From Mediterranea massiliensis (GTDB lineage Bacteria > Bacteroidota > Bacteroidia > Bacteroidales > Bacteroidaceae): DNA of 31,751 bases. Shown one piece after another: positions 16,497 through 25,434 of this stretch. Position numbers and translations under genes: made by a program. Below the pieces are notes generated by a model. The model was not told the DNA's origin. It saw only the letters and a program-made list of their open reading frames with translations, and ran no database searches. The stretch lies in the NCBI GenBank assembly GCA_958402075.1, contig CATXSD010000026.1, forward strand, positions 1 to 31,751. The letters are read 5' to 3'. The first letter of the stretch is position 1; every line of letters begins with the position of its first letter.

Positions 16497-16572
16497 AAAG
16501 GAAGCAATGTTTTCCTCCAAAGAAAGCAATGTTTTGCATCAAAGAAAACAATGTTTTGGTGTAAAACATTGC
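16497..16572. repeat. Tandem repeat of 22-base units after znuC
   Basis: Three 22-base units start at 16497, 16519 and 16541, each with a (G/A)CAATGTTTT core (16504, 16526, 16548). An inverted core AAAACATTGC follows at 16563-16572. The third core and the inverted one form a hairpin, CAATGTTTT-GGTGT-AAAACATTG (16549-16571). Unit one, GGAAGCAATGTTTTCC, has the same GGAA-N-TTCC symmetry and period as the array after rnr. The rest of the 241-base gap to 16706 holds a promoter and no gene. Confidence 0.88.
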
Positions 16573-16646
16573 CGCATTCTACATACACATCCTTTAAGCT
16601 ATCCTAATAATCAGCCCCATCGGCATGCTTTTCAGTACGAAATGCT

Positions 16647-16654
16647 TATATTTG
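16647..16654 (+). promoter_or_regulatory. Putative -7 promoter box before the DUF2723 gene
   Basis: TATATTTG at 16647-16654 matches TAnnTTTG and lies 51 bases before the start codon. No good -33 box is at the usual distance. Confidence 0.55.
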
Positions 16655-16705
16655 CGACGTTTTTATAGAAACATCGCAGATTATAACGTTACATCTACAC
16701 GCTGA

Positions 16706-19700
16706 ATGAAACAGTACAAGTTCGTAAACAACCTCGTCGGTTGGATTACTTTCCTCATCGCGGCCACGGTCTACTGCCTGACCATCGAGCCGACCGCCAG
16801 TTTCTGGGACTGCCCGGAATTCATCACCACCGGTTATAAACTGGAAGTGGGACACCCGCCTGGAGCACCGTTCTTCATGCTCGTGGCCAACTTCTTCTCG
16901 CTCTTCGCCTCCGGCCCCTCGGAAGTGGCACGGATGGTGAACTATATGAGCGCGCTGATGAGCGGCGCCTGCATCCTGTTCCTCTTCTGGAGCATCACGC
17001 ACCTGGTGCGCAAGCTGGTCATCAAGGACGAAAACCACATCACCCGCGGACAGATGGTCACCATCATGGGCAGCGGACTGGTAGGTGCGCTGGCCTATAC
17101 GTTCAGCGACACGTTCTGGTTCTCGGCCGTCGAGGGCGAGGTATATGCGTTCTCGTCGCTGTTCACCGCCATCGTGTTCTGGCTGATATTGAAGTGGGAA
17201 GACGTGGCCGACCAGCCTCACAGCGACCGCTGGCTCATCCTGATAGCCTACCTGACGGGCCTCAGTATCGGTGTCCACCTGCTGAACCTGCTCTGCCTGC
17301 CCGCCATCGTACTGGTTTACTACTATAAGAAGGTGCCCCACGCCAACGCGAAAGGTTCGCTGCTGGCACTCATCGGCTCTGCCGTACTGGTAGCCGTTGT
17401 GCTCTATGGCATCGTGCCGGGCATTGTGAAGGTGGGCGGATGGTTCGAACTGCTGTTCGTCAACACGCTGGGCATGCCGTTCAACACGGGCGTCATCGTC
17501 TACATCATTCTGCTGGCCGCCTGCCTCATCTGGGGTGTGTACGAAAGCTACACCGAAAAAGACAAGCTGCGCATGGCCCTCTCGTTCGTCCTGACCATCG
17601 CCATGCTGGGCATCCCGTTCTACGGACACGGAGCCAGCGCCGTGGTCATCGGTATCGTGGTCATCGCCCTGCTGTGGCTCTACCTCAGCCCGAAGATGCA
17701 GGCCCGCATGAAGGAGAAATACCGCGTCAGCGCCCGCACGCTGAACACCGCCCTGCTGTGCACCATGATGATGGTCATCGGCTACTCGTCGTATGCCCTC
17801 ATCGTCATCCGCTCCACAGCCAACACGCCGATGGACCAGAACTCGCCCGAAGACATCTTCACGCTGGGTGAATACCTGGGCCGCGAGCAGTATGGCACGC
17901 GCCCGCTGTTCTACGGACCTGCCTACACCTCGAAGGTAGCCCTCGACGTCAAGGACGGCTACTGCCAGCCGCGCATCTCGTACAACGGCACCAAGTTCAT
18001 CCGCAAGGAGAAGGCTACGCCCGACGAGAAGGACTCGTACATCGAAATACCCGGACGCATCGAATACGAATATGCACAGAACATGCTCTTCCCCCGCATG
18101 TACAGCAGCCTGCACACGCAGCAATACGAAAGCTGGCAGGAAGTCAAAGGCTACGAAGTGCCCTACGACCAGTGCGGCGAGATGATTATGGTGAAGATGC
18201 CCACCCAGTGGGAGAACATCAAGTTCTTCTTCTCCTACCAGCTTAACTGGATGTACTGGCGCTACTTCATGTGGAACTTCGTGGGCCGACAGAACGACCT
18301 GCAAGGCTTCGGCGAGATAGAGCACGGCAACTGGATTACGGGCATCAGCTTCATCGACAATCTGCTGGTGGGCGACCAGACACTGCTCCCCACCGAGCTC
18401 AAGGAAAACAAGGGACACAACGTCTTCTACGGTCTGCCCCTGTTGCTGGGCATCATCGGTCTGCTGTGGCAGGCCTACCGCGGACAGAAGGGCATCCAGC
18501 AGTTCTGGATAGTCTTCTTCCTGTTCTTCATGACGGGCATCGCCATCGTGCTCTACCTGAACCAGACGCCCAGCCAGCCGCGTGAACGCGACTATGCTTA
18601 CGCCGGTTCGTTCTATGCCTTTGCCATCTGGATCGGCATGGGTGTGGCCGGACTGATACAGTTGCTGAGCAAGTGGATGCGGGGCAAAGCTGCCGCCCAG
18701 GCCGAAACATCGAGCGAAGGCGCAGAAGCTTCCGAACTGAAACCCTCGCTGGCCGTTGCCCTCATCGTCTCCGTCGTCTGCCTGCTGGTACCCATCCAGA
18801 TGGCCAGCCAGACTTGGGACGACCACGACCGCAGCGACCGCTACATGGCACGCGACTTCGGCGAGAACTACCTGATGTCCCTCCAGGAGAGCGGAAACCC
18901 CATCATCTACACCAACGGCGACAACGACACCTTCCCCCTGTGGTACAGCCAGGAGACAGAAGGCTGCCGCACCGATGCGCGTACCTGCAACCTGTCATAC
19001 CTCAACACCGACTGGTACATCGACCAGATGAAGCGTCCGGCCTACGACTCGCCGTCGCTCCCCATCACCTGGGACCGCATGGACTACGTCGAGGGAACCA
19101 ACGAATACATCCCCGTCCAGCCCGAGTACAAGAAGAGCATCGATGCCCTCTATGCACAGGCTGAGAAGGAAGCGCTCGCAGGCAACCCCGAAGCCAAGAT
19201 CAACGTGCAGAAGGAGTTCGGCGAAAATCCCTACGAACTGAAGAACATCCTGAAGTACTGGGTACGCAACAAGAACAAGGACCTGCAGGTTATCCCCACG
19301 GACAGCGTGGTCATCAAGGTGGACAAGGAAGCCGTACGCCGCAGCGGCATGCTGTTGCCGGGCGACTCCATCCCCGACTACATGCCCATCAAGCTCCGCA
19401 CCAAGGACAACCAGGGCAACTACCACCCCAAGCGCGCGCTTTATAAGAACGAACTGATGATGCTCGAGATGCTGGCCGAGGCCAACTGGGAGCGTCCCAT
19501 CTACATCGCCGTCAGCGTAGGTAACGAGAACCAGCTCGGCCTGGACAACTACTTCATCCAGGAAGGTCTGGCCTACCGCTTCACTCCCTTCGACACCAAC
19601 AAGACCGGCGTGAAGATAGACAGCGAAAAGATGTACGACAACCTGATGAACAAATTCAAGTTCGGCGGCATCGACAAGCCCGGCATCTACATCGACGAGA

Positions 19701-20131
19701 ACGCCATGCGCATGTGCTACTCACACCGCCGCATCTTCTCGCAGCTCATCGGGCAGCTGCTGGCCGAAGGCAAGAACGACAAGGCCCGTGCCGCCCTGGA
19801 ATATGCCGAGAAGATGATTCCGGCCGAAAACGTGCCCTACGACTGGCAGAACGGATCTCTCCAGATGGCCGAAGCCTGGTACAAGCTGGGCGAAACCGAG
19901 AAAGGCGACCGCATTGCCCAGGCCCTTGCCGACAAGGCCGTAGAATACATGACCTGGTACATGAGCCTCGACGAAGGCCGCTTCATGATTTCTACCCAAG
20001 AGTACGAGTACCACTGGGCCCTGCTCAACGAGGAAGTCAAGAAGATGGAACAATACAAGTCTCCGCTGGCCAAGACCTACCGGGCCAAGTTGGAAGAACT
20101 GTATGATATGTATGTAAACAGAATGAAATAA
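16706..20131 (+). CDS. DUF2723 membrane protein (GT117-type glycosyltransferase candidate)
   Basis: 1141-residue inner membrane protein. The N-terminal 230 residues are the DUF2723 domain, with ATVYCLTIEPTASFWDCPEF (Asp about 35 in the position of the GT-C catalytic acid) and YKLEVGHPPGAPFF, followed by repeated hydrophobic segments to about residue 380 and more at 575-700, about a dozen in all. The last 400 residues are soluble, with a segment ALDNEL-like NGDNDTFPLWYSQE (about 733-746) and helical, TPR-like repeats near the end. DUF2723 has been placed in CAZy family GT117 and linked to protein O-glycosylation or envelope glycans in Bacteroidetes; substrate here is unknown. It follows znuC after 241 bases with its own promoter and precedes a deacetylase. 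Confidence 0.9.
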   Translation: MKQYKFVNNLVGWITFLIAATVYCLTIEPTASFWDCPEFITTGYKLEVGHPPGAPFFMLVANFFSLFASGPSEVARMVNYMSALMSGACILFLFWSITHLVRKLVIKDENHITRGQMVTIMGSGLVGALAYTFSDTFWFSAVEGEVYAFSSLFTAIVFWLILKWEDVADQPHSDRWLILIAYLTGLSIGVHLLNLLCLPAIVLVYYYKKVPHANAKGSLLALIGSAVLVAVVLYGIVPGIVKVGGWFELLFVNTLGMPFNTGVIVYIILLAACLIWGVYESYTEKDKLRMALSFVLTIAMLGIPFYGHGASAVVIGIVVIALLWLYLSPKMQARMKEKYRVSARTLNTALLCTMMMVIGYSSYALIVIRSTANTPMDQNSPEDIFTLGEYLGREQYGTRPLFYGPAYTSKVALDVKDGYCQPRISYNGTKFIRKEKATPDEKDSYIEIPGRIEYEYAQNMLFPRMYSSLHTQQYESWQEVKGYEVPYDQCGEMIMVKMPTQWENIKFFFSYQLNWMYWRYFMWNFVGRQNDLQGFGEIEHGNWITGISFIDNLLVGDQTLLPTELKENKGHNVFYGLPLLLGIIGLLWQAYRGQKGIQQFWIVFFLFFMTGIAIVLYLNQTPSQPRERDYAYAGSFYAFAIWIGMGVAGLIQLLSKWMRGKAAAQAETSSEGAEASELKPSLAVALIVSVVCLLVPIQMASQTWDDHDRSDRYMARDFGENYLMSLQESGNPIIYTNGDNDTFPLWYSQETEGCRTDARTCNLSYLNTDWYIDQMKRPAYDSPSLPITWDRMDYVEGTNEYIPVQPEYKKSIDALYAQAEKEALAGNPEAKINVQKEFGENPYELKNILKYWVRNKNKDLQVIPTDSVVIKVDKEAVRRSGMLLPGDSIPDYMPIKLRTKDNQGNYHPKRALYKNELMMLEMLAEANWERPIYIAVSVGNENQLGLDNYFIQEGLAYRFTPFDTNKTGVKIDSEKMYDNLMNKFKFGGIDKPGIYIDENAMRMCYSHRRIFSQLIGQLLAEGKNDKARAALEYAEKMIPAENVPYDWQNGSLQMAEAWYKLGETEKGDRIAQALADKAVEYMTWYMSLDEGRFMISTQEYEYHWALLNEEVKKMEQYKSPLAKTYRAKLEELYDMYVNRMK

Positions 20132-20133
20132 GC

Positions 20134-20233
20134 GGTTAGCGGTGAGTGGTTAGCGGTGAGTATTCCAGCAATTCACTACTCACCGCTTACCGCTAACCGT
20201 TAACCACTAATCACTTACCGTTAACCACTACCA
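20134..20233. repeat. Heptamer array with two inverted arms
   Basis: Left arm: GGTTAGC, GGTGAGT, GGTTAGC, GGTGAGT (20134-20161). Right arm: nine heptamers in reverse orientation from 20171 (ATTCACT, ACTCACC, GCTTACC, GCTAACC, GTTAACC, ACTAATC, ACTTACC, GTTAACC, ACTACCA). The arms can pair over about 28 bases. The array fills the gap between the DUF2723 stop and the deacetylase GTG, ending 2 bases before it. Confidence 0.9.
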
Positions 20234-20235
20234 CT

Positions 20236-20898
20236 GTGTTCATCGAGCAACCCCCCGAACTGTTCCGTAAACTCTACCCCAGCGCTCTGTGGCGGATGAA
20301 TCCCGACGAGAAAGCCGTTTATCTGACTTTCGACGACGGTCCCATCCCCGTAGTCACCCCGTGGGTGCTCGACCTGCTGGACAAGCACGGCGTCAAAGCC
20401 ACTTTCTTCATGGTGGGCGACAACATCCGCAAGCATCCCAAGGAGTTTCGCATGGTTGTGGAGCGCGGGCACCGCATCGGCAACCACACCTTCAACCACA
20501 TCCGCGGCTTCAGCCGCAAATACTTCACCTCCTACAGCTATCTGGAGAATACGGAAGAGGCCAACGACTTCATGCTTTCCATCTGCGACCCCGAAACGAC
20601 CGACAAGGCCCTCCGCCCCCTCCTGTTCCGTCCGCCACACGGCCACATGGGCTGGGCCCAATACATGGTCCTGAAACGGAAATACAAGATTGTAATGTGG
20701 GACCTCGTCACCCGCGACTACAGCAAGAAGCTCCGCGGTCCGCAGGTGCTGGCCAACGTCATGCGCTATGCCCGTAATGGCTCCATCATCACCTTCCACG
20801 ACTCCCTCAAGTCGTGGGACAACGGCAATCTGCAATACGCCCTTCCCCGTGCCCTCAGCTTCCTGCAGGAAGAGGGGTATGCGTTCAAGGTGCTGTAG
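20236..20898 (+). CDS. Polysaccharide deacetylase (NodB domain, CE4)
   Basis: 220-residue metal-dependent deacetylase of the NodB family, which removes N- or O-acetyl groups from glycans. All usual motifs are present: TFDDGP (Asp33, Asp34), GNHTFNH (His84, His88, with Asp34 the metal ligands), RPPHG (131-136), WDLVTRDY (about 155-162) and ITFHDS (His188). There is no signal peptide or membrane anchor, odd for an enzyme whose relatives work outside the cytoplasm; it may act on a lipid-linked precursor at the inner face. The start is GTG 20236 (FIEQPPELFRKLYPSALW follows); no ATG fits, and the start directly follows the heptamer array. The upstream membrane glycosyltransferase candidate suggests a shared envelope pathway. 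Confidence 0.88.
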   Translation: MFIEQPPELFRKLYPSALWRMNPDEKAVYLTFDDGPIPVVTPWVLDLLDKHGVKATFFMVGDNIRKHPKEFRMVVERGHRIGNHTFNHIRGFSRKYFTSYSYLENTEEANDFMLSICDPETTDKALRPLLFRPPHGHMGWAQYMVLKRKYKIVMWDLVTRDYSKKLRGPQVLANVMRYARNGSIITFHDSLKSWDNGNLQYALPRALSFLQEEGYAFKVL

Positions 20899-20919
20899 CC
20901 GATATTCCTATTTAAGAAA

Positions 20920-20931
20920 AAGACTAGTCTT
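20920..20931 (-). terminator. Palindrome with T tract, likely terminator of the M64 operon
   Basis: AAGACTAGTCTT (20920-20931) is a perfect palindrome. On the minus strand it is followed by TTTCTT and lies about 90 bases after the stop of the M64 gene. Confidence 0.5.
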
Positions 20932-20955
20932 AAAAACAGATAAAAATGGCAATAT

Positions 20956-20993
20956 TTGAACTCCCCTCCTCTTTTATAAGAAGGGAAGTTCAA
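20956..20993. terminator. Imperfect hairpin between convergent genes
   Basis: Arms beginning TTGAACTCCCCTCCT (20956-20970) and ending AAGAAGGGAAGTTCAA pair over about 15 bases with two or three mismatches, around a TTTTAT loop. It sits midway between the stops of the deacetylase and M64 genes and could terminate either transcript. Confidence 0.5.
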
Positions 20994-21022
20994 GAAACTT
21001 TGTGCATCTTTAGAAAACTTTC

Positions 21023-24000
21023 TTAACGCAAAGGTACAAGTATTTGCCTATTATTTCGAACCGCATCTTGCCAAGTACCACTTATCTTGACAGGAGGACG
21101 ATGCGTTTTTCTCCACTTCTCCACTTGCTGTGCAGAAGGCTGCTGCTGTAAGCCACGTGTTACAACTCCATTACGGTTAATAGCATCATACTGCACAAAA
21201 TCTTCATAGTTGTAAGTCCAGTCACTACCTTCAGACATTTGCATAATCATTTTATATATCTGCTCACGACTAGGTGCATTAAATGGTGAATCATTATAAC
21301 GCATCATACTATTCTCTGTAGGACGATAAGCACCAAATCCATAAAGATAAGCACCTTCATAGAGCCCCAAACCTTCTCCTGCGTATCGACTATCTTGCAA
21401 AAAGTGTGCCCATTTGACAGTAGAATAATCATTACGCCAATCTACATTAGCACCCCAATTCCAATTCTCCCACACATTATCCAATTCTTCCCTACCAGAT
21501 TGAGGAAGCGTCAAACTTTCATTGCCACCCTCCACATATTCGTCCAGCAGTTTGGCGAAACCGTGTCCACCCACTTCATGGTTAAGCACACTATTCACCC
21601 CCTCCATCATATATCCAACGAAAGCACCATCATTATACATCACAGTATAACTACGTCCAGCATTGAGACTGTTATAAATAACAGACACCATAGGCACTTG
21701 GGCAGAATTACGCTGCGTAACCTTCTGTACATACTCAAAACAAACCTCCGGAGATTCATTGATACGATGCTTCGCCCCCGTAGCAAACTCAGCATTGGGC
21801 GATACAACCTTCACAGCATAAACATTGAAACGACTGCGGAAAGACTTGTAAGGCTCGATGGAAAAATATTGTTCCATTGCTTCCTTCATCTTTTGTTCGT
21901 ACAATCCTCCATCACCCATATCCTTATCCACAAACGCCTCACCCATAAACACGAGGTCAATACCTTGACCTTGCGAAGCCGTTTGCAAAGTGACAACTTC
22001 TCCGTCACGGCTGTAGTCGGAGGATGTATAAAAGTCATTTTCATCAGGTACAAAAACCGAATCTCCAAAAAGATTGGCCACAAAGTCAAAAACATCCATC
22101 CAATCAGAATGTTGATATGGCATTTTACCAACGTTAAATCCCTGATAAAGGTTATGATATACTATATCACCACTTTTATTGATTACATAGAAAGATGGAG
22201 TTGACGTGAATTCAAACAAATAATGATTATCACCTATCCAAGATGTATTTTCATCATAAGTCCAGGCCTGCCGTATGTCAGACATTTGCTCAAAATAGGG
22301 TGCGGCATAATTTTCATTAATCTTGTTTCCCGTAGCCGCAATGACCTCCAACCCTTTTTCCTTATATTTCTTATAAAGAGCAACCACTGTCCCCATGCTT
22401 GAAATAGAATATCCACAATTGGGATCCCAAAGAAAGACCATTGTATATTCGTTCTTTGCGTATTCATCAGCCAGCCGGATCTGTGTTCCATCATAACAAG
22501 GCAATGTAATAGGCGGAGCCGCTATATCTACATCATTGAAACCATAGCCCGGATTTTGGGGAAGCATGTCATCCCAAAAACCATAAAAATTAGGATGGCG
22601 AACAATTTCTTCGGGAATGTCTCCTGCCAGATTGTTTGCTATGACTCCATATCGGCAATTATCGGTCAAGGCCCGAGCATGAGAAACTGGAATAGTGCCT
22701 GTAAATTGATTGCCATCCACATGAAAAAACATCATTCCATTTCCATATTCAGGCAATGCCCCTGTAAAACTATTACCTTGCAAATCAAGGGATCTTAAAC
22801 TGGGACAGGATGATGCAAAATCGGGTACTGTACCCGATAATTTATTATCACTCAAACCCAAATCCATCAAACGCCATAATTTGGTCATACTTTGAGGCAA
22901 TTCACCTGTCAGTTGATTCTTGGCTACCCCACCATATCCATCGTCACCTAATTCAATGCTACATAAGCCTGTCAACCGAGAAATATCTTCCGGTATGTAT
23001 CCTTTCAGATTGTTATTTGGAAGAAATAAATTCTTTACATAGCCAGGAGGCAATTGGGCATCATTGTCTTGAGATACGTAAAGTCCATACCATTCGCTCA
23101 ACGGTTTATCACTACACCAATTATCGTTCCGCACCCAATTATCACCTCCCGTTGCCTTATAAAAAGCAATCAAAGCTTCACGTTGTGTTTTTTCCAATTG
23201 GTTTGTATCCAACGTATCCAATGACAACGAATACATATAACCACTTTTCAAACCACCTTTTGGCACCGGCTTTCCTTCAAAAAGACATTGTTCCGTCGCC
23301 ATATCATAAACACGAACATATGCTTTTTCTGATTGAGGAAGCATGGCAACATAACAAGTGATAACCGAATCTGACGGTATGGAATCTTCATCCATAATAT
23401 AGAATATATCATTACTGACATAAGCATCCCTCCATCCATCTCCATCTTTGTATTTCTCCACAAACATTTTTTGTTGAGCGACACTGAACTTGGGTGTCGG
23501 AGTAAAAGGAGATACGGGATCGGAATGTTGGACTATATAATGCAACGGTTCGCTCGATTTAATCATAAGTCCCCTGTATTGCCACCCTTGTCCCCATTCC
23601 CCAGGTTCTTTTATCGAACCGGCTTTTACTTCCAGTTTAAGGAAAGTAAACAAATGCTTAAATTGTAATGAACAAGTATTGTTTGCCTGTTTTCCAACAG
23701 CATAAATAAAATCATAGCTGCCTAATCCTTTAGAACGATATTGAAAATAAAGATTCGGTAAAGAAACGGTTGAATTATCCTCACCAAACACCTCATAGTT
23801 TGTATGCAGTGTAGTGAAAGGATAGTAAGCATATACCTCTTCCCCTTCTCCCATCTTTAACAAACTGTCGGTAGACGATGCTATAAAATCAGTCTCTACA
23901 CCATCAGTCAAAGCCACATATTTCAAATTAGTCTGTTCACTTGACGACAAACCAATAGCATCTTGTACCTTCCAAACACTACTTACCGTTGCTTCATGTT

Positions 24001-24148
24001 CCGCATAAACAATACGGGTACCTGCGTTCGCCAACGTCCCAGTTACACGGACTTCTCCCTTATTAGCTTCTATGATATCCTCATCAACGCACCCAATATA
24101 TAAAAACACTAATAAGCAACTAAATACAACAAATTTAATTCTATCCAT
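21023..24148 (-). CDS. Multidomain surface lipoprotein: fimbrillin-like, LRR, thioredoxin-like and M64 metallopeptidase
   Basis: I start at ATG 24148, giving 1041 residues with a lipoprotein signal ending LYIGC (Cys20), then VDED; an in-frame ATG at 24175 would add 9 residues and overlap the previous gene. In order: a fimbrillin-like region (about 30-310; SVWKVQDAIGL, VYAYYPF, LQFKHLFTFLKLEV); leucine-rich repeats (about 320-520) opening with YKATGGDNW and holding NNNLKGYIPEDIS-type units; a TlpA/thioredoxin-like domain (about 540-690) whose redox motif is CGYS, so only Cys578 remains; and an IgA-peptidase-type M64 domain (about 720-1000) with HEVGGHGFAKLLDEY (His857, Glu858, His862, Asp869) and a downstream ENSMMR Met-turn. 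AT-rich. Third gene of the accessory operon, 20 bases after the BACON gene. Target unknown. Confidence 0.85.
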   Translation of the reverse strand: MDRIKFVVFSCLLVFLYIGCVDEDIIEANKGEVRVTGTLANAGTRIVYAEHEATVSSVWKVQDAIGLSSSEQTNLKYVALTDGVETDFIASSTDSLLKMGEGEEVYAYYPFTTLHTNYEVFGEDNSTVSLPNLYFQYRSKGLGSYDFIYAVGKQANNTCSLQFKHLFTFLKLEVKAGSIKEPGEWGQGWQYRGLMIKSSEPLHYIVQHSDPVSPFTPTPKFSVAQQKMFVEKYKDGDGWRDAYVSNDIFYIMDEDSIPSDSVITCYVAMLPQSEKAYVRVYDMATEQCLFEGKPVPKGGLKSGYMYSLSLDTLDTNQLEKTQREALIAFYKATGGDNWVRNDNWCSDKPLSEWYGLYVSQDNDAQLPPGYVKNLFLPNNNLKGYIPEDISRLTGLCSIELGDDGYGGVAKNQLTGELPQSMTKLWRLMDLGLSDNKLSGTVPDFASSCPSLRSLDLQGNSFTGALPEYGNGMMFFHVDGNQFTGTIPVSHARALTDNCRYGVIANNLAGDIPEEIVRHPNFYGFWDDMLPQNPGYGFNDVDIAAPPITLPCYDGTQIRLADEYAKNEYTMVFLWDPNCGYSISSMGTVVALYKKYKEKGLEVIAATGNKINENYAAPYFEQMSDIRQAWTYDENTSWIGDNHYLFEFTSTPSFYVINKSGDIVYHNLYQGFNVGKMPYQHSDWMDVFDFVANLFGDSVFVPDENDFYTSSDYSRDGEVVTLQTASQGQGIDLVFMGEAFVDKDMGDGGLYEQKMKEAMEQYFSIEPYKSFRSRFNVYAVKVVSPNAEFATGAKHRINESPEVCFEYVQKVTQRNSAQVPMVSVIYNSLNAGRSYTVMYNDGAFVGYMMEGVNSVLNHEVGGHGFAKLLDEYVEGGNESLTLPQSGREELDNVWENWNWGANVDWRNDYSTVKWAHFLQDSRYAGEGLGLYEGAYLYGFGAYRPTENSMMRYNDSPFNAPSREQIYKMIMQMSEGSDWTYNYEDFVQYDAINRNGVVTRGLQQQPSAQQVEKWRKTHRPPVKISGTWQDAVRNNRQILVPLR

Positions 24149-24168
24149 AAAGCTATTTTTTAAATCAT

Positions 24169-25407
24169 TTACCATGGTTGAATAGGAATATCATCAATGT
24201 TTCCATCCGTTTGGAATTTTCCTCTTTGAACAACCGTTATCACTTGACTAAAACCATCAGCTTTCAATGTAATTATTGCCTTACGAGACTCATCTGCATT
24301 ATTCCCATCAACTTCAAAAATCAATGCATGTTCCACCAAACCACGTGTTGCAACTATCTGTCGTATCCAATCGGCATCTATATCTATCTTAAAATCCACA
24401 TTAGCATTCACGGAAAACTCCAACCTCCCGCCTTCCGCATCCATTGTATATTCATCCTCTGCAATGACAATCGCATCTTTCTGAACCTGAGTCACAGTCA
24501 CCTTCTCCTGCAAACCATTTTCTTCATCAACAAAGTATATCTCAGCCGTCCGCGTATCATAACTCTCGTTCACAGCTACCGTGAAGTAATGTGTATAGGC
24601 TGAAAAGGCACGGGTGGAAACCTCCGTAATCCAAGGAACATCAGGCATCACTACCTTATACGACGTATTGCTTTTCAGCTCCACCTGAATGGTTTCACCG
24701 TCGGAAGGCACTGTATATTCTTTCTGCGACAGCAGAATGGCTGGCTCACTGCCCGCCTGATAAACTGTAACTTCTTCTCTTAAGTCATTACCCTGCAGAG
24801 TGATGACCGCCTGACGGACAGACTCCTCCGGATTTTCTGCCACTTGAAAGTTCAAAGTAGAAGTCGTAAGACCACGTGTCGAAGAAGAAGACGAAGCCGT
24901 CAACCAATCCTTGGCTGCCTCTTCTATCTCATAAGTTACATTCACATTAGCCTGCAATTCGATACCGAAAGTTCCACCCTCTGCATCCATTTCCACCTTA
25001 TGAGAGTTGACCAGCAAAGCATCCTTCTGCTTTTGTGTGACAGTAATGGTCTGCTGCGCATTTCCACAAGTCAGTAGAACAGCCGCATTCCTTTCGTCAT
25101 ACGATTCATTGGGCTGCGCACTAATCTGAAGCGTCACGGTACCCGCCCCTCCCTGTGTAGGAGAAACACTTAGCCAGTCCAGCATGCGGGTTACGGCATT
25201 GACACGGGCTGTCCAATCACCCGAAGCCGTAAATGTCACGGTGAACGTACCGCCGTCTGATCCTATCACAGGACGCACATCCACATCACCTTCCATTTCA
25301 ATGGAAGGCTCTTCAGACGCCGAATTGTTTTCGGCATCACTACAGCCCATGTAAAGCCATCCTATTATAAATAAGAAAGCTGTCAAAATAAAGAATCTAC
25401 ATTTCAT
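24169..25407 (-). CDS. Lipoprotein with four BACON domains
   Basis: 412 residues from ATG 25407, chosen because it gives a clean lipoprotein signal (MKCRFFILTAFLFIIGWLY, lipobox LYMGC) with acidic residues soon after; GTG 25416 and ATG 25413 in the same frame are possible. Four BACON (Bacteroidetes-associated carbohydrate-binding, often N-terminal) units follow, each with a GGTF-like or DGET-like early strand, a Trp-containing W-L/W-I segment and an ending such as QTITVTQKQ (about 125), REEVTVYQAG (about 215), LQEKVTVTQVQ (about 305) and SQVITVVQRG (about 390). No enzymatic domain. BACON units often act as spacers or mucin/glycan binders; binding here is not shown. It precedes the M64 protein by 20 bases and is probably its surface partner. 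Confidence 0.85.
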   Translation of the reverse strand: MKCRFFILTAFLFIIGWLYMGCSDAENNSASEEPSIEMEGDVDVRPVIGSDGGTFTVTFTASGDWTARVNAVTRMLDWLSVSPTQGGAGTVTLQISAQPNESYDERNAAVLLTCGNAQQTITVTQKQKDALLVNSHKVEMDAEGGTFGIELQANVNVTYEIEEAAKDWLTASSSSSTRGLTTSTLNFQVAENPEESVRQAVITLQGNDLREEVTVYQAGSEPAILLSQKEYTVPSDGETIQVELKSNTSYKVVMPDVPWITEVSTRAFSAYTHYFTVAVNESYDTRTAEIYFVDEENGLQEKVTVTQVQKDAIVIAEDEYTMDAEGGRLEFSVNANVDFKIDIDADWIRQIVATRGLVEHALIFEVDGNNADESRKAIITLKADGFSQVITVVQRGKFQTDGNIDDIPIQPW

Positions 25408-25434
25408 ACCCATCACTTTTATCTAAATAAACGA

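Noticed and set aside
16497..16572. Possible CRISPR array
   Set aside because: The 22-base units are contiguous and nearly identical with no unique spacers, and no cas genes are present.
16646..18826. 726-codon open frame antisense to the DUF2723 gene
   Set aside because: Same shadow effect; composition is rich in His, Asp and Gln with no recognisable motif, and it starts inside a clear membrane-protein gene.
20134..20233. Possible attachment site or insertion-sequence ends
   Set aside because: The inverted arms are heptamer arrays of unequal length with no transposase or integrase between or near them.
21023..21048. Promoter-like TACCTTTG at the 3' end of the M64 gene on the minus strand
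   Set aside because: It lies in the last codons and points into a convergent terminator region with no gene to serve.
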